This document shows, piece by piece, positions 26,358 through 35,228 of a DNA stretch of 64,000 bases. A program made the position numbers and the translations under genes. The notes beneath the pieces were generated by a model. That model saw only the letters and a program-made list of their open reading frames with translations. It made no database searches and was not told where the DNA came from. Each line of letters begins with the position of its first letter. Within the stretch, counting starts at the first letter, position 1. The stretch spans positions 62,001 through 126,000 of the forward strand of contig NZ_JACHJL010000011.1 of NCBI RefSeq assembly GCF_014203645.1. Reading direction: 5' to 3'. Source of the DNA: Streptomyces zagrosensis. Lineage in GTDB: Bacteria; Actinomycetota; Actinomycetes; Streptomycetales; Streptomycetaceae.

Positions 26358-27454
26358 GCCGTGACTCCGCTGCGTGCGCCACGGTCGGTCGCCGCCTGCG
26401 GTGGGCTGCCCTGCGCAACCTGCACAGCTTGCACAGCAGCGGGCAAGAACACCTGATCCTCCGAGACGATTGCGGTGATCAGATCGGCGGGAGTGACATC
26501 GAAGGCGGGGTTGTACGCGCCGGCGTCAGCGGGAGTGGTGACGACGCCAGCGAACGCGGTGACTTCCGCGGGGTCACGCTCCTCGATGACGATCCCCGAG
26601 CCATCGGCAAGCGCGCGGTCCCAAGTGGACTCGGGGGCGACGACCACAAAGGGAATGCCGTGCCGCGCGGCGGCGATGGCGAGCCCATAGGTGCCGATCT
26701 TGTTCGCGACATCCCCGTTCGCGGCGATGCGATCCGCCCCCACCAGCACACAGTCCACCAGCCCTTGGGCCATCGCGGCGGGCGCGGCGGAGTCCACGCA
26801 CACCCGGTACGGCACGCTGGCCTGCCCCAACTCCCAGGCGGTGAGCCGGGCACCCTGCAACAGCGGCCGGGTCTCGTCCACCAGGACCTCGTGGACCAGG
26901 CCACGCCTGCCGAGCTCGATGATCACGCCGAGTGCGGTGCCGACCGCGGCAGTGGCCAGCCGGCCGGTGTTGCAGTGGGTCAGTAGGCGCATCGGCCTCC
27001 TGGGGACGCGGGAAAGCACCAGTTCGCAGGCCCGCGCTACGGCGGCCCCGTTGACCGCGGCGTCCTCATCGAGCATGGCCGTGGCCTCGGCCAGCACGGC
27101 ATCGGGCCCAGCGGCGAGCCGTCCGATGGCCCGCTTGACGGCCCAGGCCAAGTTGACGGCGGTGGGCCGGGCGCTGGAAAGGCGTGCGGCGTCGGCCCGT
27201 ACCGCGGCCTCATCGACCACGCCATCGAGCCGGTGCCGGTAGGCCGAGAGCGCCACGCCCAGGGCGCCGGCCAAACCGATGGCCGGTGCGCCCCGGATGG
27301 CCAGTGATCTGATGGCCTCGACGACGTCGTCCACCGTCTCCAGCCGCAGGACCCGCGTCTCACCGGGCAGCGCCCGCTGATCGACGGCCAGGACACCACC
27401 GCCGTCCCACGTGAGCGACGGCTGCTCAACTGGCACGTCAACTGGCACGTTCAC
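26354..27454 (-). CDS. mtnA: S-methyl-5-thioribose-1-phosphate isomerase
   Basis: 366 residues, eIF2B-like fold. IRSLAIRGAPAIGLAGALGV, RPTAVNLAWAVKRAIG, LLTHCNTGRLATAAVGTALG (catalytic Cys), VLVDETRPLLQGARLTAWEL, CVLVGADRIAANGDVANKIG (catalytic Asp) and YNPAFDVTPADLITAIVSE are all diagnostic of MtnA. First gene of the mtnA-B-D-C run; GTG 27454 is preceded by GGAGGCGGGC. Confidence 0.93.
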   Translation of the reverse strand: MNVPVDVPVEQPSLTWDGGGVLAVDQRALPGETRVLRLETVDDVVEAIRSLAIRGAPAIGLAGALGVALSAYRHRLDGVVDEAAVRADAARLSSARPTAVNLAWAVKRAIGRLAAGPDAVLAEATAMLDEDAAVNGAAVARACELVLSRVPRRPMRLLTHCNTGRLATAAVGTALGVIIELGRRGLVHEVLVDETRPLLQGARLTAWELGQASVPYRVCVDSAAPAAMAQGLVDCVLVGADRIAANGDVANKIGTYGLAIAAARHGIPFVVVAPESTWDRALADGSGIVIEERDPAEVTAFAGVVTTPADAGAYNPAFDVTPADLITAIVSEDQVFLPAAVQAVQVAQGSPPQAATDRGARSGVTA

Positions 27455-28312
27455 TGCCCGCCTCCCCTCCCCTGCGACTCTTCTACCGTTCTTGCTGCGG
27501 TTTGCCTACGGCTACGCCGCGGCTTTTTGCCTGCGGCCCGACCCTTTCGCGGCCCGGTCGCACCTCGCACGGCAGGGCCCACCGAAGGCGACCGAATCGC
27601 TTCGGGCGCGAGTCGATCGCGGCGACCCCCGCGGTCGCCGTGCGGCCACCGCTTCGGCCCAGCCAGTCCGGTCGGCATAGCGCGTGGCCTCGCCACACCC
27701 AGGCCACACAGCCACACAAGAAGACTATATGAAAATGATAACCACTTCGCTAGGGGTGTCGCTGCCCGTCCGGCACAGGATCGAGGTCACGGACGCCCCG
27801 GGTGAGTGGCGAGCGTGCCAAGCGGTCTCAGCGGGGCGCTGCCGACCGCGCTCCCTCGCTCCATGCCCAGCCGGCGGCGGCGGCACGTGTGCGTTGCGGT
27901 GCCCGCCACGGAAAAGCGACGGCGTCCTATGGGCGCACGATCAGGCCCATTCCCTGTGTCGGCCTCATTCCGCCTCCCCGAGCAACCCAAAAACGCATCA
28001 CCGGCTGAAAAGGCCCCCCGGCCCGCACATTGCGGGCATGTCAAATCTTCGGGCGGCGGACGCAAGGCAACACCGTACGGCCCGAACCCGGCGCCACCAC
28101 CCGCACCGTGCCCCTCAACACGGCGCACAGCGACCCGTACCCGCAGCGGGGCCCGGTCTGCCGCCGATCGTAAGTGCGCCCCTCACTGGTCTGTCAACGG
28201 CGCCTCAACGGCCCGTCGATGGGGCATATGACGCGTACAAAACCGGTCAAGGCCCGTCCGGCATCCGGGCAGATGGTTGACGAAAGGCACAACCTACTGG
28301 TCCATTAGTTGC
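27455..28312. other. Long divergent intergenic region (858 bases) with a Zur-box-like site
   Basis: No credible gene. Both promoters for mtnA (minus) and the sulfur operon (plus) must lie here. At 27728-27742 TGAAAATGATAACCA stands out in AT content; its complement TGGTTATCATTTTCA differs in two of 15 positions from the actinobacterial Zur pattern TGATAATCATTTTCA as I remember it. Frames that cross the region have no similarity or ribosome site. Confidence 0.5.
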
Positions 28313-28384
28313 GTGAAGGGACAGCAGCGTTTGGTCACCCGCGACCACATCGACTTCGGTCGAGTGTGGTCCGCCGCGTGTTGA
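28313..28384 (+). CDS. Cysteine-responsive leader peptide (uORF) of the sulfur operon
   Basis: A 23-codon frame from GTG 28313: MKGQQRLVTRD, HIDFGRVWSAAC, stop. The pattern (basic start, L-x-T-R-x-H-[IV]-D, then R-V-x-S-A-x-C as the final residue) is that of the tiny 'putative leader peptides' found upstream of sulfur-assimilation genes in many streptomycetes. The model is that translation of the terminal Cys senses cysteinyl-tRNA and controls the genes downstream. It has no obvious ribosome site, so it may be leaderless. It lies 304 bases ahead of the first monooxygenase gene. Confidence 0.7.
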   Translation: MKGQQRLVTRDHIDFGRVWSAAC

Positions 28385-28688
28385 AGCTGACGCAGCAGCG
28401 AGCTGTGTGACCGGCTCCTCCCTCCTTCGGTAACCCCGTCGCGGGTCGATCTCCCCTCGCGTTTCCTCGGACGCACCGTCGTCGCCTGCGGGCCTGTGAG
28501 CCGCCTGCGCACGGCCCGTGCGCCCATCAGCGCACTGCCGCTGCCCACCCCGCCCGATGGCTCGGGCACCACCACCGCTACCCGCCAGGTCCCGTCGATC
28601 CGAGGCCCCTGCCCCCACGCCGCAGGCCATATCGGTGAGCCGGTATGTCGGCGTGTCACCCCATCACCCTTGCGAAAGGCCATGTCCC
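28385..28688 (+). other. Untranslated leader between uORF and operon
   Basis: 304 bases that should form the 5' UTR if the leader-peptide model holds. I see no ORF worth calling and no single dominant hairpin; CCCCGTCGCGGGTCGATCTC may pair with neighbouring GC-rich blocks. Confidence 0.4.
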
Positions 28689-29816
28689 ATGCCCGTGGAG
28701 TTCCTTGGCATCGCTGCCACCAACGACGGCTCCGAGACGACCGCGCGCTCCGGCGCCGCCTTCGACGCGGCCTACACCCTCCGACTGGCCCGGGCGCACG
28801 AGGAACACGGTTGGGACCGGGTGCTGTTCGCCTACGCGTCCGGATCGCCGGACCCCGCCCCGGCCGCCGCGTACATCGCCAGCAAGCTGGACACCTTGCA
28901 GGTCCTGCTCGCCCACCGGCCCAACGTCTCCTATCCCACCTATGCCGCCAAGACCTTCGCCACCCTCGACCAAATCAGTGCGGGCCGGTTGACCGTGCAC
29001 TTCATCACCGGTGGCAATGATCACGAGCAACAGCGCGAGGGCGACACGCTCAGCAAGGACGAGCGCTATGCGCGCACTCGCGAGTACATCCAGATCGTCA
29101 AGAAGATCTGGACCACCCGGGTGCCCTTCGATCACGAGGGCGAGCACTACCAGTTCCACGACTTCGTCAGCGACGTCTTCCCCGTCCAACAGCCAAGGCC
29201 AGGCGTCTCGTTCGGCGGCTCATCGCCCGCGGCGTACGCGGCCGGTGGCGCCGAGGCCGACATCTACTGCCTGTGGGGAGAGCCGCTGGCCAAGACCGCC
29301 GAGCAGATCGAGGCGGTGCGGGCCGCGGCAGCGGCTGCTGGCCGCACCGACACCCCGCGCATCCAGGTCGCCTTTCGCCCGATCATCGCCCCGACCGAGG
29401 AACTAGCCTGGGAGAAGGCCCACCGCACGGTCGGCGCCATCCGGGCCCGGCGCGAGCAGGGGCTCGTACGGCAGCACCGAAGCGGCGACCCGGAGAACAC
29501 CGGCTCGCAGCGGCTGATCGCCATAGCGGACGCCGGAGAGCGCTACGACCGTGCCCTGTGGACCCCGACAGCGGCGGCCACCGGCGGCGCGGGCAACTCC
29601 AATGCGCTGGTCGGCACGCCCGATACGGTCGCCCAGGCACTGCTCGACTACTACGACCTCGGCGTGGACATCCTCTCCGCGCGCGGTTACGACCTGCTGG
29701 ATGATGCGATCGACTTCGGGCGGTATGTGATCCCGATCGTGCGCGAGGAGGTCGCCAAGCGGGACGCGGAGCGCGTGGCGCGCGGCCCGCAGACGCTCGC
29801 GGTGGTGAACGGATGA
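28689..29816 (+). CDS. LLM-class flavin monooxygenase, SsuD-like
   Basis: 375 residues. VEFLGIAATNDGSETTARSG, VLFAYASGSPDPAPAAAYIA, KTFATLDQISAGRLTVHFIT, GGNDHEQQREGDTLSKDERY and HQFHDF-like YQFHDFVSDVFPVQQPRPGV, SFGGSSPAAYAAGG match the alkanesulfonate monooxygenase branch of the luciferase-like family, which uses FMNH2 and O2 to cleave C-S bonds. The FMNH2 would come from the reductase at 34671. ATG 28689 follows GAAAGG. First structural gene of the operon. Confidence 0.88.
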   Translation: MPVEFLGIAATNDGSETTARSGAAFDAAYTLRLARAHEEHGWDRVLFAYASGSPDPAPAAAYIASKLDTLQVLLAHRPNVSYPTYAAKTFATLDQISAGRLTVHFITGGNDHEQQREGDTLSKDERYARTREYIQIVKKIWTTRVPFDHEGEHYQFHDFVSDVFPVQQPRPGVSFGGSSPAAYAAGGAEADIYCLWGEPLAKTAEQIEAVRAAAAAAGRTDTPRIQVAFRPIIAPTEELAWEKAHRTVGAIRARREQGLVRQHRSGDPENTGSQRLIAIADAGERYDRALWTPTAAATGGAGNSNALVGTPDTVAQALLDYYDLGVDILSARGYDLLDDAIDFGRYVIPIVREEVAKRDAERVARGPQTLAVVNG

Positions 29817-30469
29817 CCTCCGTCGCCCAACCCCCGTCCGAGCTGACGGTCGTTCGGGTCACGGTGTCCGACCCCCGCGTCAAACCACTGCTGCGCGAAC
29901 TCGGTGCCGAGTACACGGCCCGTTACGGCGGTGACGCCCACGCCGAGCTGGCCCGCTACCCCGACGAGCAATTCACCCCCGCTCATGGCGGAGTGCTGCT
30001 TTTGCTCCTGGAGCGCGGGACGCCGGTCGCGGGCGGCGCCTTCCGCCGGTACGACGCGACATCTGCCGAGCTCAAGCGGATCTGGACCCACTCCGCACAC
30101 CGCCGGCGCGGCCTCGCCCGTCGGGTCGTCAGCGCATTGGAGTACGAGGCGCAGTCTCGCGGCTACCGGCGGATCTACCTGACCACCGGGCCGCGGCAAC
30201 CCGAGGCGCGCGGCCTCTACCTGGCCACCGGCTACACACCGCTGTTCGACACCGAGGCCGACCCGGAAACCATCGGCCCGCTCCCCTTCGAGAAGCACCT
30301 GCCCGCCGCGCAACACCTCTCCGCCACCCACCTCGACGCGCAGCACCTACCGGATGCGCAGCACCTACCCGACGCGCAGCTCCCACCCAATGAGCAGCAC
30401 ATCGCCACCGAGCAGCAGTTCCGCGCCGGGCCACCACGCCCCGCCGAGCAGCAGTTCCCCGAGCAGTGA
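29813..30469 (+). CDS. GNAT-family N-acetyltransferase
   Basis: 218 residues. Acetyl-CoA loop LKRIWTHSAHRRRGLARRVV followed by LEYEAQSRGYRRIYLTTGPR and GLYLATGYTPLF is a standard GNAT core. After residue ~165 a degenerate tail of AQHLPDAQHLPDAQ and EQQF repeats has been added, probably by slippage. ATGA overlaps with both neighbours. In the Bacillus subtilis ytmI operon a GNAT (SnaA) acetylates S-alkyl-cysteines before flavin-monooxygenase cleavage; the same company here suggests that role (inference). Confidence 0.85.
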   Translation: MTSVAQPPSELTVVRVTVSDPRVKPLLRELGAEYTARYGGDAHAELARYPDEQFTPAHGGVLLLLLERGTPVAGGAFRRYDATSAELKRIWTHSAHRRRGLARRVVSALEYEAQSRGYRRIYLTTGPRQPEARGLYLATGYTPLFDTEADPETIGPLPFEKHLPAAQHLSATHLDAQHLPDAQHLPDAQLPPNEQHIATEQQFRAGPPRPAEQQFPEQ

Positions 30470-31494
30470 TGAGCAGGCACACCACGATGGGAAATACCAC
30501 CAAAACTGCACCGCCCGGCGCGGCCCCCATCGACGCCGGCCCGCACAGACCCGACCACGGCGACCTCGCCGCACTCAAGGTCGTTCCCACCCGCCACTAC
30601 GGCCGGTGGGCGGCGGCTGTGGCCGTGCTCGTGCTGACAGCCCAGTTAACGCACGGTTTGATCACCAACCCCGTATGGGAGTGGGGTGTCTTCCGTTCGT
30701 ACGTACTCTCCGAGACGATCGTCCAAGCGGTCGGCTTGACCCTGCAACTCACCGCTTACGCCACCGCTTTGGGCTTCACCCTCGGTACCGTGCTGGCCTT
30801 CATGCGGCTCTCGCGCAACCCGGTGCTTCAGACCGTGGCCTGGGCCTACATCTGGATCTTCCGATCCATCCCGATGATCGTCCAGTTGGTGTTCTGGTTC
30901 AATCTCAGCGCCCTGTACGAGCGGCTTGGCCTCGGCATCCCCTTCGGCCCGGTCTTTTGGTCCATCGACAGCAACAGCCTGATCGGCACGATGGGCGCAG
31001 CCCTCATCGGTCTTTCGCTGCACCAGGCCGCGTACGCCGCCGAGATCGTGCGCGGCGGCGTCATCTCCGTCGATCACGGGCAGTTGGAGGCCGCCGCCGC
31101 GCTGGGCATCCCCAAGCTGCGGCAGATTCGGCGGATCGTGCTCCCCCAGGCGATGCGCGCGATCCTGCCTACGGCCGGCAACGAGATCATCGGCCTACTC
31201 AAGGGCACATCCGTGGTCTACGTCATGGCGATCGGTGAACTCTTCTACCAGGTACAGGTCATCTACGGCCGCAACGGGCAGGTGATCCCGCTGCTGATGG
31301 TCGCCACCGCCTGGTACGTGTTCCTGACCTCCGTCCTGTCGGTCGCGCAGTATTACGTCGAGCGTCGCTTCGCCCGCGGGGCCAACCGCAACCCGCCACC
31401 CACCCCGCTCCAACGCGCCCGGCGCTTCGCGGCCAACCTCCGATCCGCGGCGCGGCACGACGCGCCGGTCACACCCGTGGGAGGCGGCCGATGA
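30469..31494 (+). CDS. Amino-acid-type ABC transporter permease
   Basis: About 341 residues. After a hydrophilic N-terminal ~45 residues come five or more membrane helices and the HisM/QM motif: LTLQLTAYATALGFTLGTVL, IWIFRSIPMIVQLVFWFNLS, LHQAAYAAEIVRGGVISVDH, GQLEAAAALGIPKLRQIRRI and VLPQAMRAILPTAGNEIIGL (EAA loop). Polar amino acid importers of this class take up cystine and related amino acids. ATG 30469 shares a base with the GNAT stop (TGATG); GTG 30466 is an alternative. Overlaps the ATPase gene by 4 bases. Confidence 0.9.
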   Translation: MSRHTTMGNTTKTAPPGAAPIDAGPHRPDHGDLAALKVVPTRHYGRWAAAVAVLVLTAQLTHGLITNPVWEWGVFRSYVLSETIVQAVGLTLQLTAYATALGFTLGTVLAFMRLSRNPVLQTVAWAYIWIFRSIPMIVQLVFWFNLSALYERLGLGIPFGPVFWSIDSNSLIGTMGAALIGLSLHQAAYAAEIVRGGVISVDHGQLEAAAALGIPKLRQIRRIVLPQAMRAILPTAGNEIIGLLKGTSVVYVMAIGELFYQVQVIYGRNGQVIPLLMVATAWYVFLTSVLSVAQYYVERRFARGANRNPPPTPLQRARRFAANLRSAARHDAPVTPVGGGR

Positions 31495-32255
31495 GCGGCG
31501 TCATGGTGGACGTTCGCGGCGTCCACAAGGGCTTTGGACCGCTGAAGGTGCTGCGCGGTGTGGACCTCCAGGTTCGCACCGGCGAGGTGACCGTCATCCT
31601 CGGCCCTTCCGGCTCCGGGAAGTCCACCCTGCTACGCGCCATCAACCACCTGGAGAAGGTGAACCGGGGTTGGATCAGCATCGACGGCGAACTGATCGGC
31701 TACCGACGATCCGGCGACAAGCTGTACGAGTTGCGTGAAAAGGACATTTTGCGGCAGCGCACCCACATCGGGTTCGTCTTCCAAAACTTCAACCTCTTCC
31801 CTCACCTGACCGCCCTGGAGAACATCGTCGAGGCCCCCATCTCGGCGCTGCGCCGGCCGCGCAAGGCCGCCGTGGTGGCCGCCGAGCGGCTGTTGGAGCG
31901 GGTCGGCCTCGCCGACAAGGCCGGCGCTTACCCGCGTCAGTTGTCCGGTGGGCAGCAGCAACGAGTGGCCATCGCCCGCGCGCTCGCCCTCGAACCCAAG
32001 GTGCTGCTCTTCGATGAGCCCACCTCCGCGCTCGACCCCGAACTCGTCGGCGAGGTCCTCGATGTGATCAAGGACCTGACCCGTACCGGCACCACCATGA
32101 TCATCGTGACCCATGAGGTCAGCTTCGCCCGTGAGGTCGCCGACACCGTGGTGTTTTTGGATGGCGGCGTCGTCGTGGAACAAGGGCCGCCCGCATCCGT
32201 ACTGGACGCCCCGCAACACGAACGCACCCGCGCCTTCCTGTCCAAAGTGCTCTGA
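31491..32255 (+). CDS. ABC transporter ATP-binding protein, amino-acid type
   Basis: 254 residues. Walker A GPSGSGKST, Q-loop VFQNFNLFPHLTALENI, signature LSGGQQQRVAIARAL, Walker B LLFDEPTSALDP and H-loop IVTHEVSFA are all intact. The FNLFPHLTALENI stretch is the hallmark of GlnQ/HisP/TcyN-type importers. Works with the adjacent permease and substrate-binding lipoprotein. Confidence 0.93.
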   Translation: MSGVMVDVRGVHKGFGPLKVLRGVDLQVRTGEVTVILGPSGSGKSTLLRAINHLEKVNRGWISIDGELIGYRRSGDKLYELREKDILRQRTHIGFVFQNFNLFPHLTALENIVEAPISALRRPRKAAVVAAERLLERVGLADKAGAYPRQLSGGQQQRVAIARALALEPKVLLFDEPTSALDPELVGEVLDVIKDLTRTGTTMIIVTHEVSFAREVADTVVFLDGGVVVEQGPPASVLDAPQHERTRAFLSKVL

Positions 32256-32307
32256 ACCGCAGAAATTCGGGCCACTGTCACCGCGCTCGCGAGCAAGGAG
32301 AACCACC

Positions 32308-33291
32308 ATGCACGCCCCCTCGACCCCACGTACCGCAGCAGCCGTCTTCGCACTCGCCACGTCCCTCGCCTTGGCCGCGTGCAGCAACCCGTCGGACGGC
32401 GGCACGACGGAGGTCGCGGCCACCTCTGGCGCCCGTACAAAGATCAACCTCAGTCCAGATCAAAGACGCATCAGTACGCCCAGGGTCGAGTCCATAGCGG
32501 CCAAGGTCCCCGAGTCGATCCGCGAGCGAGGCGCCTTGAAGATCGTCAACTCATCTGGCTCGTCAGCTCCGCTGGTGTTCTACGCCAACGACAACAAGAC
32601 CACCATCGGCGTCGAATCCGACCTCGCCCACCTGGTCGCCAACGTCCTGGGCCTGCGGCCCCAGTTCAACACGGCCTCCTGGGAGAACATCTTCGTCGGC
32701 CTGGACAGCGGCAAGTACGACGTCGGCTTCAGCAACATCACCGACACCGAGGAGCGCAAGAAGAAGTACGACTTCGCCACCTATCGCAAGGACGACCTGG
32801 CCTTTGAGGCCCGAAAGGGCAGTGGCCTGAAGGTGACCGGGCCCAGGGACGTCGCAGGCAAGACGGTCGCCGTGAGCAGCGGCACCAACCAGGAAAAACT
32901 GCTGGTGGAGTGGAGTAAGACCAATGAGCGCGCCGGCCTCAAACCGGTGAACATCAAGTATTACGAGACTCCCAGCGACACCTACCTCGCGCTCGCCTCA
33001 CGCCGAATCGAGCTCTATCTCGGCCCCAGCCCCACCACCGCGTACCACGTGGCCGTGGCCGGGAAGACCGAGATCGTCGGCACCCACTCCGGCGCCGGTG
33101 CCAGCCTCCAGGGCCTCATCGCGGCCACCACCAAGAAGGACAACGGGCTGGTCGAACCGCTGGCCGACGCCCTGAACGTGGTGATCGACAACGGCAGTTA
33201 CGCAAAGGTCCTGGGACGCTGGGGCCTGTCCGGCGAGGCCCTGACGAAGTCGGAGATCAACCCGCCTGGCCTGCCCACGACCAATAAGTAG
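32308..33291 (+). CDS. ABC transporter substrate-binding lipoprotein, amino-acid type
   Basis: 327 residues. Signal MHAPSTPRTAAAVFALATSL, lipobox LAAC at residues 19-22. SBP_bac_3 features: TIGVESDLAHLVANVLGLRP, FVGLDSGKYDVGFSNITDTE, ERKKKYDFATYRKDDLAF, VAGKTVAVSSGTNQEKLLVE, LGRWGLSGEALTKSEINPPG. GAGCAAGGAG precedes ATG 32308. Captures a polar amino acid or sulfur-amino-acid derivative outside the membrane for the importer upstream. Confidence 0.92.
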   Translation: MHAPSTPRTAAAVFALATSLALAACSNPSDGGTTEVAATSGARTKINLSPDQRRISTPRVESIAAKVPESIRERGALKIVNSSGSSAPLVFYANDNKTTIGVESDLAHLVANVLGLRPQFNTASWENIFVGLDSGKYDVGFSNITDTEERKKKYDFATYRKDDLAFEARKGSGLKVTGPRDVAGKTVAVSSGTNQEKLLVEWSKTNERAGLKPVNIKYYETPSDTYLALASRRIELYLGPSPTTAYHVAVAGKTEIVGTHSGAGASLQGLIAATTKKDNGLVEPLADALNVVIDNGSYAKVLGRWGLSGEALTKSEINPPGLPTTNK

Positions 33292-33315
33292 CCGCCCCAC
33301 GGCACGAGACCGTAC

Positions 33316-33353
33316 GGCCTCGGCTCCCCACCCCCGTATCGGGTGCCGAGGCC
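33316..33353 (+). terminator. Hairpin after the substrate-binding protein gene
   Basis: GGCCTCGGC / GGCGAGGCC-type 9-base stem (GGCCTCGGC with GCCGAGGCC) and a 20-base loop, 24 bases past the stop codon. May reduce read-through to the next monooxygenase gene, 58 bases further on. Confidence 0.5.
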
Positions 33354-33410
33354 GGAGCCGCGCACTGTGCTGAAACGTTCCTTGCTGAAGACGTGCCTTG
33401 GAGGTTCCCC

Positions 33411-34508
33411 GTGCGATTCCAAGTTCTGACCATCGGCGGCCACGCCCCGCACCCGCTGACCGGTCAGCTCGACAGCGCCGCCGACCGGCTCGCCGAGATG
33501 GTGGAGACGGGGGTCGTGGCCGAGGAGCTGGGGTTTGACGCGTACGCCGTGGGTGAGCGGCACGCCGGGCCGTTCCTCTCCTCAAGCCCCACCGTGCTGC
33601 TCGGCGCGCTGGCCGCCAGGACCACCCGGATCAGGCTGCTCACCGGAGTCACGGTGGCGGCCATCTTGGACCCGGTGCGCGTCGCGGAGGACTACGCGAC
33701 CGTGGACCAGCTCTCCCGGGGGCGCGTCGAACTGGTCGTCGGCAAGGGCGCGGAAATGGGCCACTTCGACCTCTTTGGCCTGGACGAGAGCCTTCAGTGG
33801 GAGTACCAGGCCGAGAAGTACGAACTGCTCCGCAGGCTGTGGCACGAACAGAAGGTGACGTGGGAGGGCCGGTTCCGCCCGCCGCTCACGGACGCCACCA
33901 CCCTCCCGCGCCCGTACGGGGACCGACCGCCGCGCATCTGGCACGGCTCGGCAACCAGCCTCAACTCCCCGGAGCTCGCGGCCAAGCACGGCGACCCGCT
34001 GTTCAGCGCCAACGCCATCCAGCCGCAGGCGGCGTACATCCGACTCATCGACCACTACCGCGAGCGCTTCGCGGCCTACGGCCATGACCCGGCCGGGGCC
34101 TATGTCGGTGCGGGTTCGGGAGGGCTGTTCATCGCGGACACCACGCAACAGGCGGTGGCTCGCTTCAAGGACTTCTACGAGGCCCGCGTCCAGCAGACGT
34201 ACAAGCCCCATCTGGCGGGAAAGCCCGGCTACAACACGCCCTTCACCACCATCGAGGACGCCATCGCGGATGGCCCCCATCTGATCGGCAGCCCACAGCA
34301 GATCATCGACAAGATCCTCGGCTACCACCAGGCGTACGGCCATGACCTCCAGTCCATCACCGTGGACAGTTCCGGGCTGCCGCTGCCCGAGCAGATCGAC
34401 CAACTGCGCCGCTTCGCCGAGGAGATCGCACCCGTGGTACGACACGCGGCGCCCACTCGCCTGTGGCAGCGCGCGGCGGACAAGGAGCGGGTTGCCGAAC
34501 CGGGCTAA
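33411..34508 (+). CDS. LLM-class flavin-dependent oxidoreductase
   Basis: 365 residues. GVVAEELGFDAYAVGERHAG, SSSPTVLLGALAARTTRIRL, LTGVTVAAILDPVRVAEDYA, TVDQLSRGRVELVVGKGAEM, then LIGSPQQIIDKILGYHQAYG: bacterial luciferase-like fold, CmoJ/YtnJ- or F420-related branch. With the SsuD-like enzyme it would be the second oxygenase of the operon. GGAGG lies 6 bases before GTG 33411. Substrate not assignable; oxidation of an S-alkyl group fits the neighbours. Confidence 0.88.
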   Translation: MRFQVLTIGGHAPHPLTGQLDSAADRLAEMVETGVVAEELGFDAYAVGERHAGPFLSSSPTVLLGALAARTTRIRLLTGVTVAAILDPVRVAEDYATVDQLSRGRVELVVGKGAEMGHFDLFGLDESLQWEYQAEKYELLRRLWHEQKVTWEGRFRPPLTDATTLPRPYGDRPPRIWHGSATSLNSPELAAKHGDPLFSANAIQPQAAYIRLIDHYRERFAAYGHDPAGAYVGAGSGGLFIADTTQQAVARFKDFYEARVQQTYKPHLAGKPGYNTPFTTIEDAIADGPHLIGSPQQIIDKILGYHQAYGHDLQSITVDSSGLPLPEQIDQLRRFAEEIAPVVRHAAPTRLWQRAADKERVAEPG

Positions 34509-34532
34509 GGCTCGCCCCATGCCCGTATCCCG

Positions 34533-34561
34533 CAACCCGCAACCCGCAACCCGCAACCCGC
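34533..34561. repeat. CGCAACC 7-base tandem repeat
   Basis: Four copies of CGCAACC in the 162-base gap after the second monooxygenase gene. Confidence 0.7.
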
Positions 34562-34670
34562 TGGCTCGATGACCCCGAAGCCCCCGCCCGCACCATCCGA
34601 CCGATTCGGCCGCCGCATTCTCGCCCGCGCAGGGTCTGAGCCCAGCCGGTACTCCTGAAAGGTCACCCTC

Positions 34671-35228
34671 ATGGCCACCGTTCTTTCCGTCTCCGGAAGC
34701 CCCTCCGCCTCCTCTCGCACCGCCCGATTGCTACGCCACCTGGACGCCCGGCTCGCCGCACAGGGGCACGAGGTGATCCCCCTGGATGCCCGAACTCTGC
34801 CCGCCGATGCCCTGCTGGGCGCCGACTTCGGGCATCCGGCGATCGTCGAGGCCACGGACCTGTTCGCCCGGGCGGACGGCGTGGTGATCGCCACTCCCGT
34901 CTATAAGGCGGCCTACTCCGGGCTGTTGAAGTCCCTGCTCGATCTGCTCCCGCAGTACGCCCTCACCGGAAAAACCGTTCTGCCACTGGCCACCGGCGGC
35001 ACCACCGCCCACGTTCTGGCCATCGATTACGCGCTACGCCCCGTGCTCAGCTCCATGGGCGCCGCGCACATCGTGCAGGGCTGGTTCACGCTCGACACGG
35101 ACCTCCTAGTTGGCGGCGACGGCGCGCTGACCATCGCCCCAGGGCCGGCCCGGGCCGTGGAGCGGGTCGTTGACCAGTTCTCCGCCGCACTCGGTGGCCG
35201 CATCACCCTGCTGGCGGCCACGGGATGA
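34671..35228 (+). CDS. NADPH-dependent FMN reductase, SsuE-type
   Basis: 185 residues, flavodoxin-like fold. VLSVSGSPSASSRTARLLRH (phosphate-binding loop), VIATPVYKAAYSGLLKSLLD and LLPQYALTGKTVLPLATGG, TTAHVLAIDYALRPVLSSMG identify the SsuE/MsuE subgroup that supplies FMNH2 to two-component monooxygenases. Lies 162 bases after the LLM gene; logically serves both monooxygenases of the locus. Confidence 0.9.
   Translation: MATVLSVSGSPSASSRTARLLRHLDARLAAQGHEVIPLDARTLPADALLGADFGHPAIVEATDLFARADGVVIATPVYKAAYSGLLKSLLDLLPQYALTGKTVLPLATGGTTAHVLAIDYALRPVLSSMGAAHIVQGWFTLDTDLLVGGDGALTIAPGPARAVERVVDQFSAALGGRITLLAATG

Noticed and set aside
27684..28280. 198-codon plus-strand frame in the mtnA/sulfur intergenic region
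   Set aside because: No ribosome site, composition like random high-GC DNA, no recognisable domain.
27455..28312. SAM or other methionine-related riboswitch ahead of mtnA
   Set aside because: No recognisable conserved core or convincing multi-stem fold could be seen by eye.
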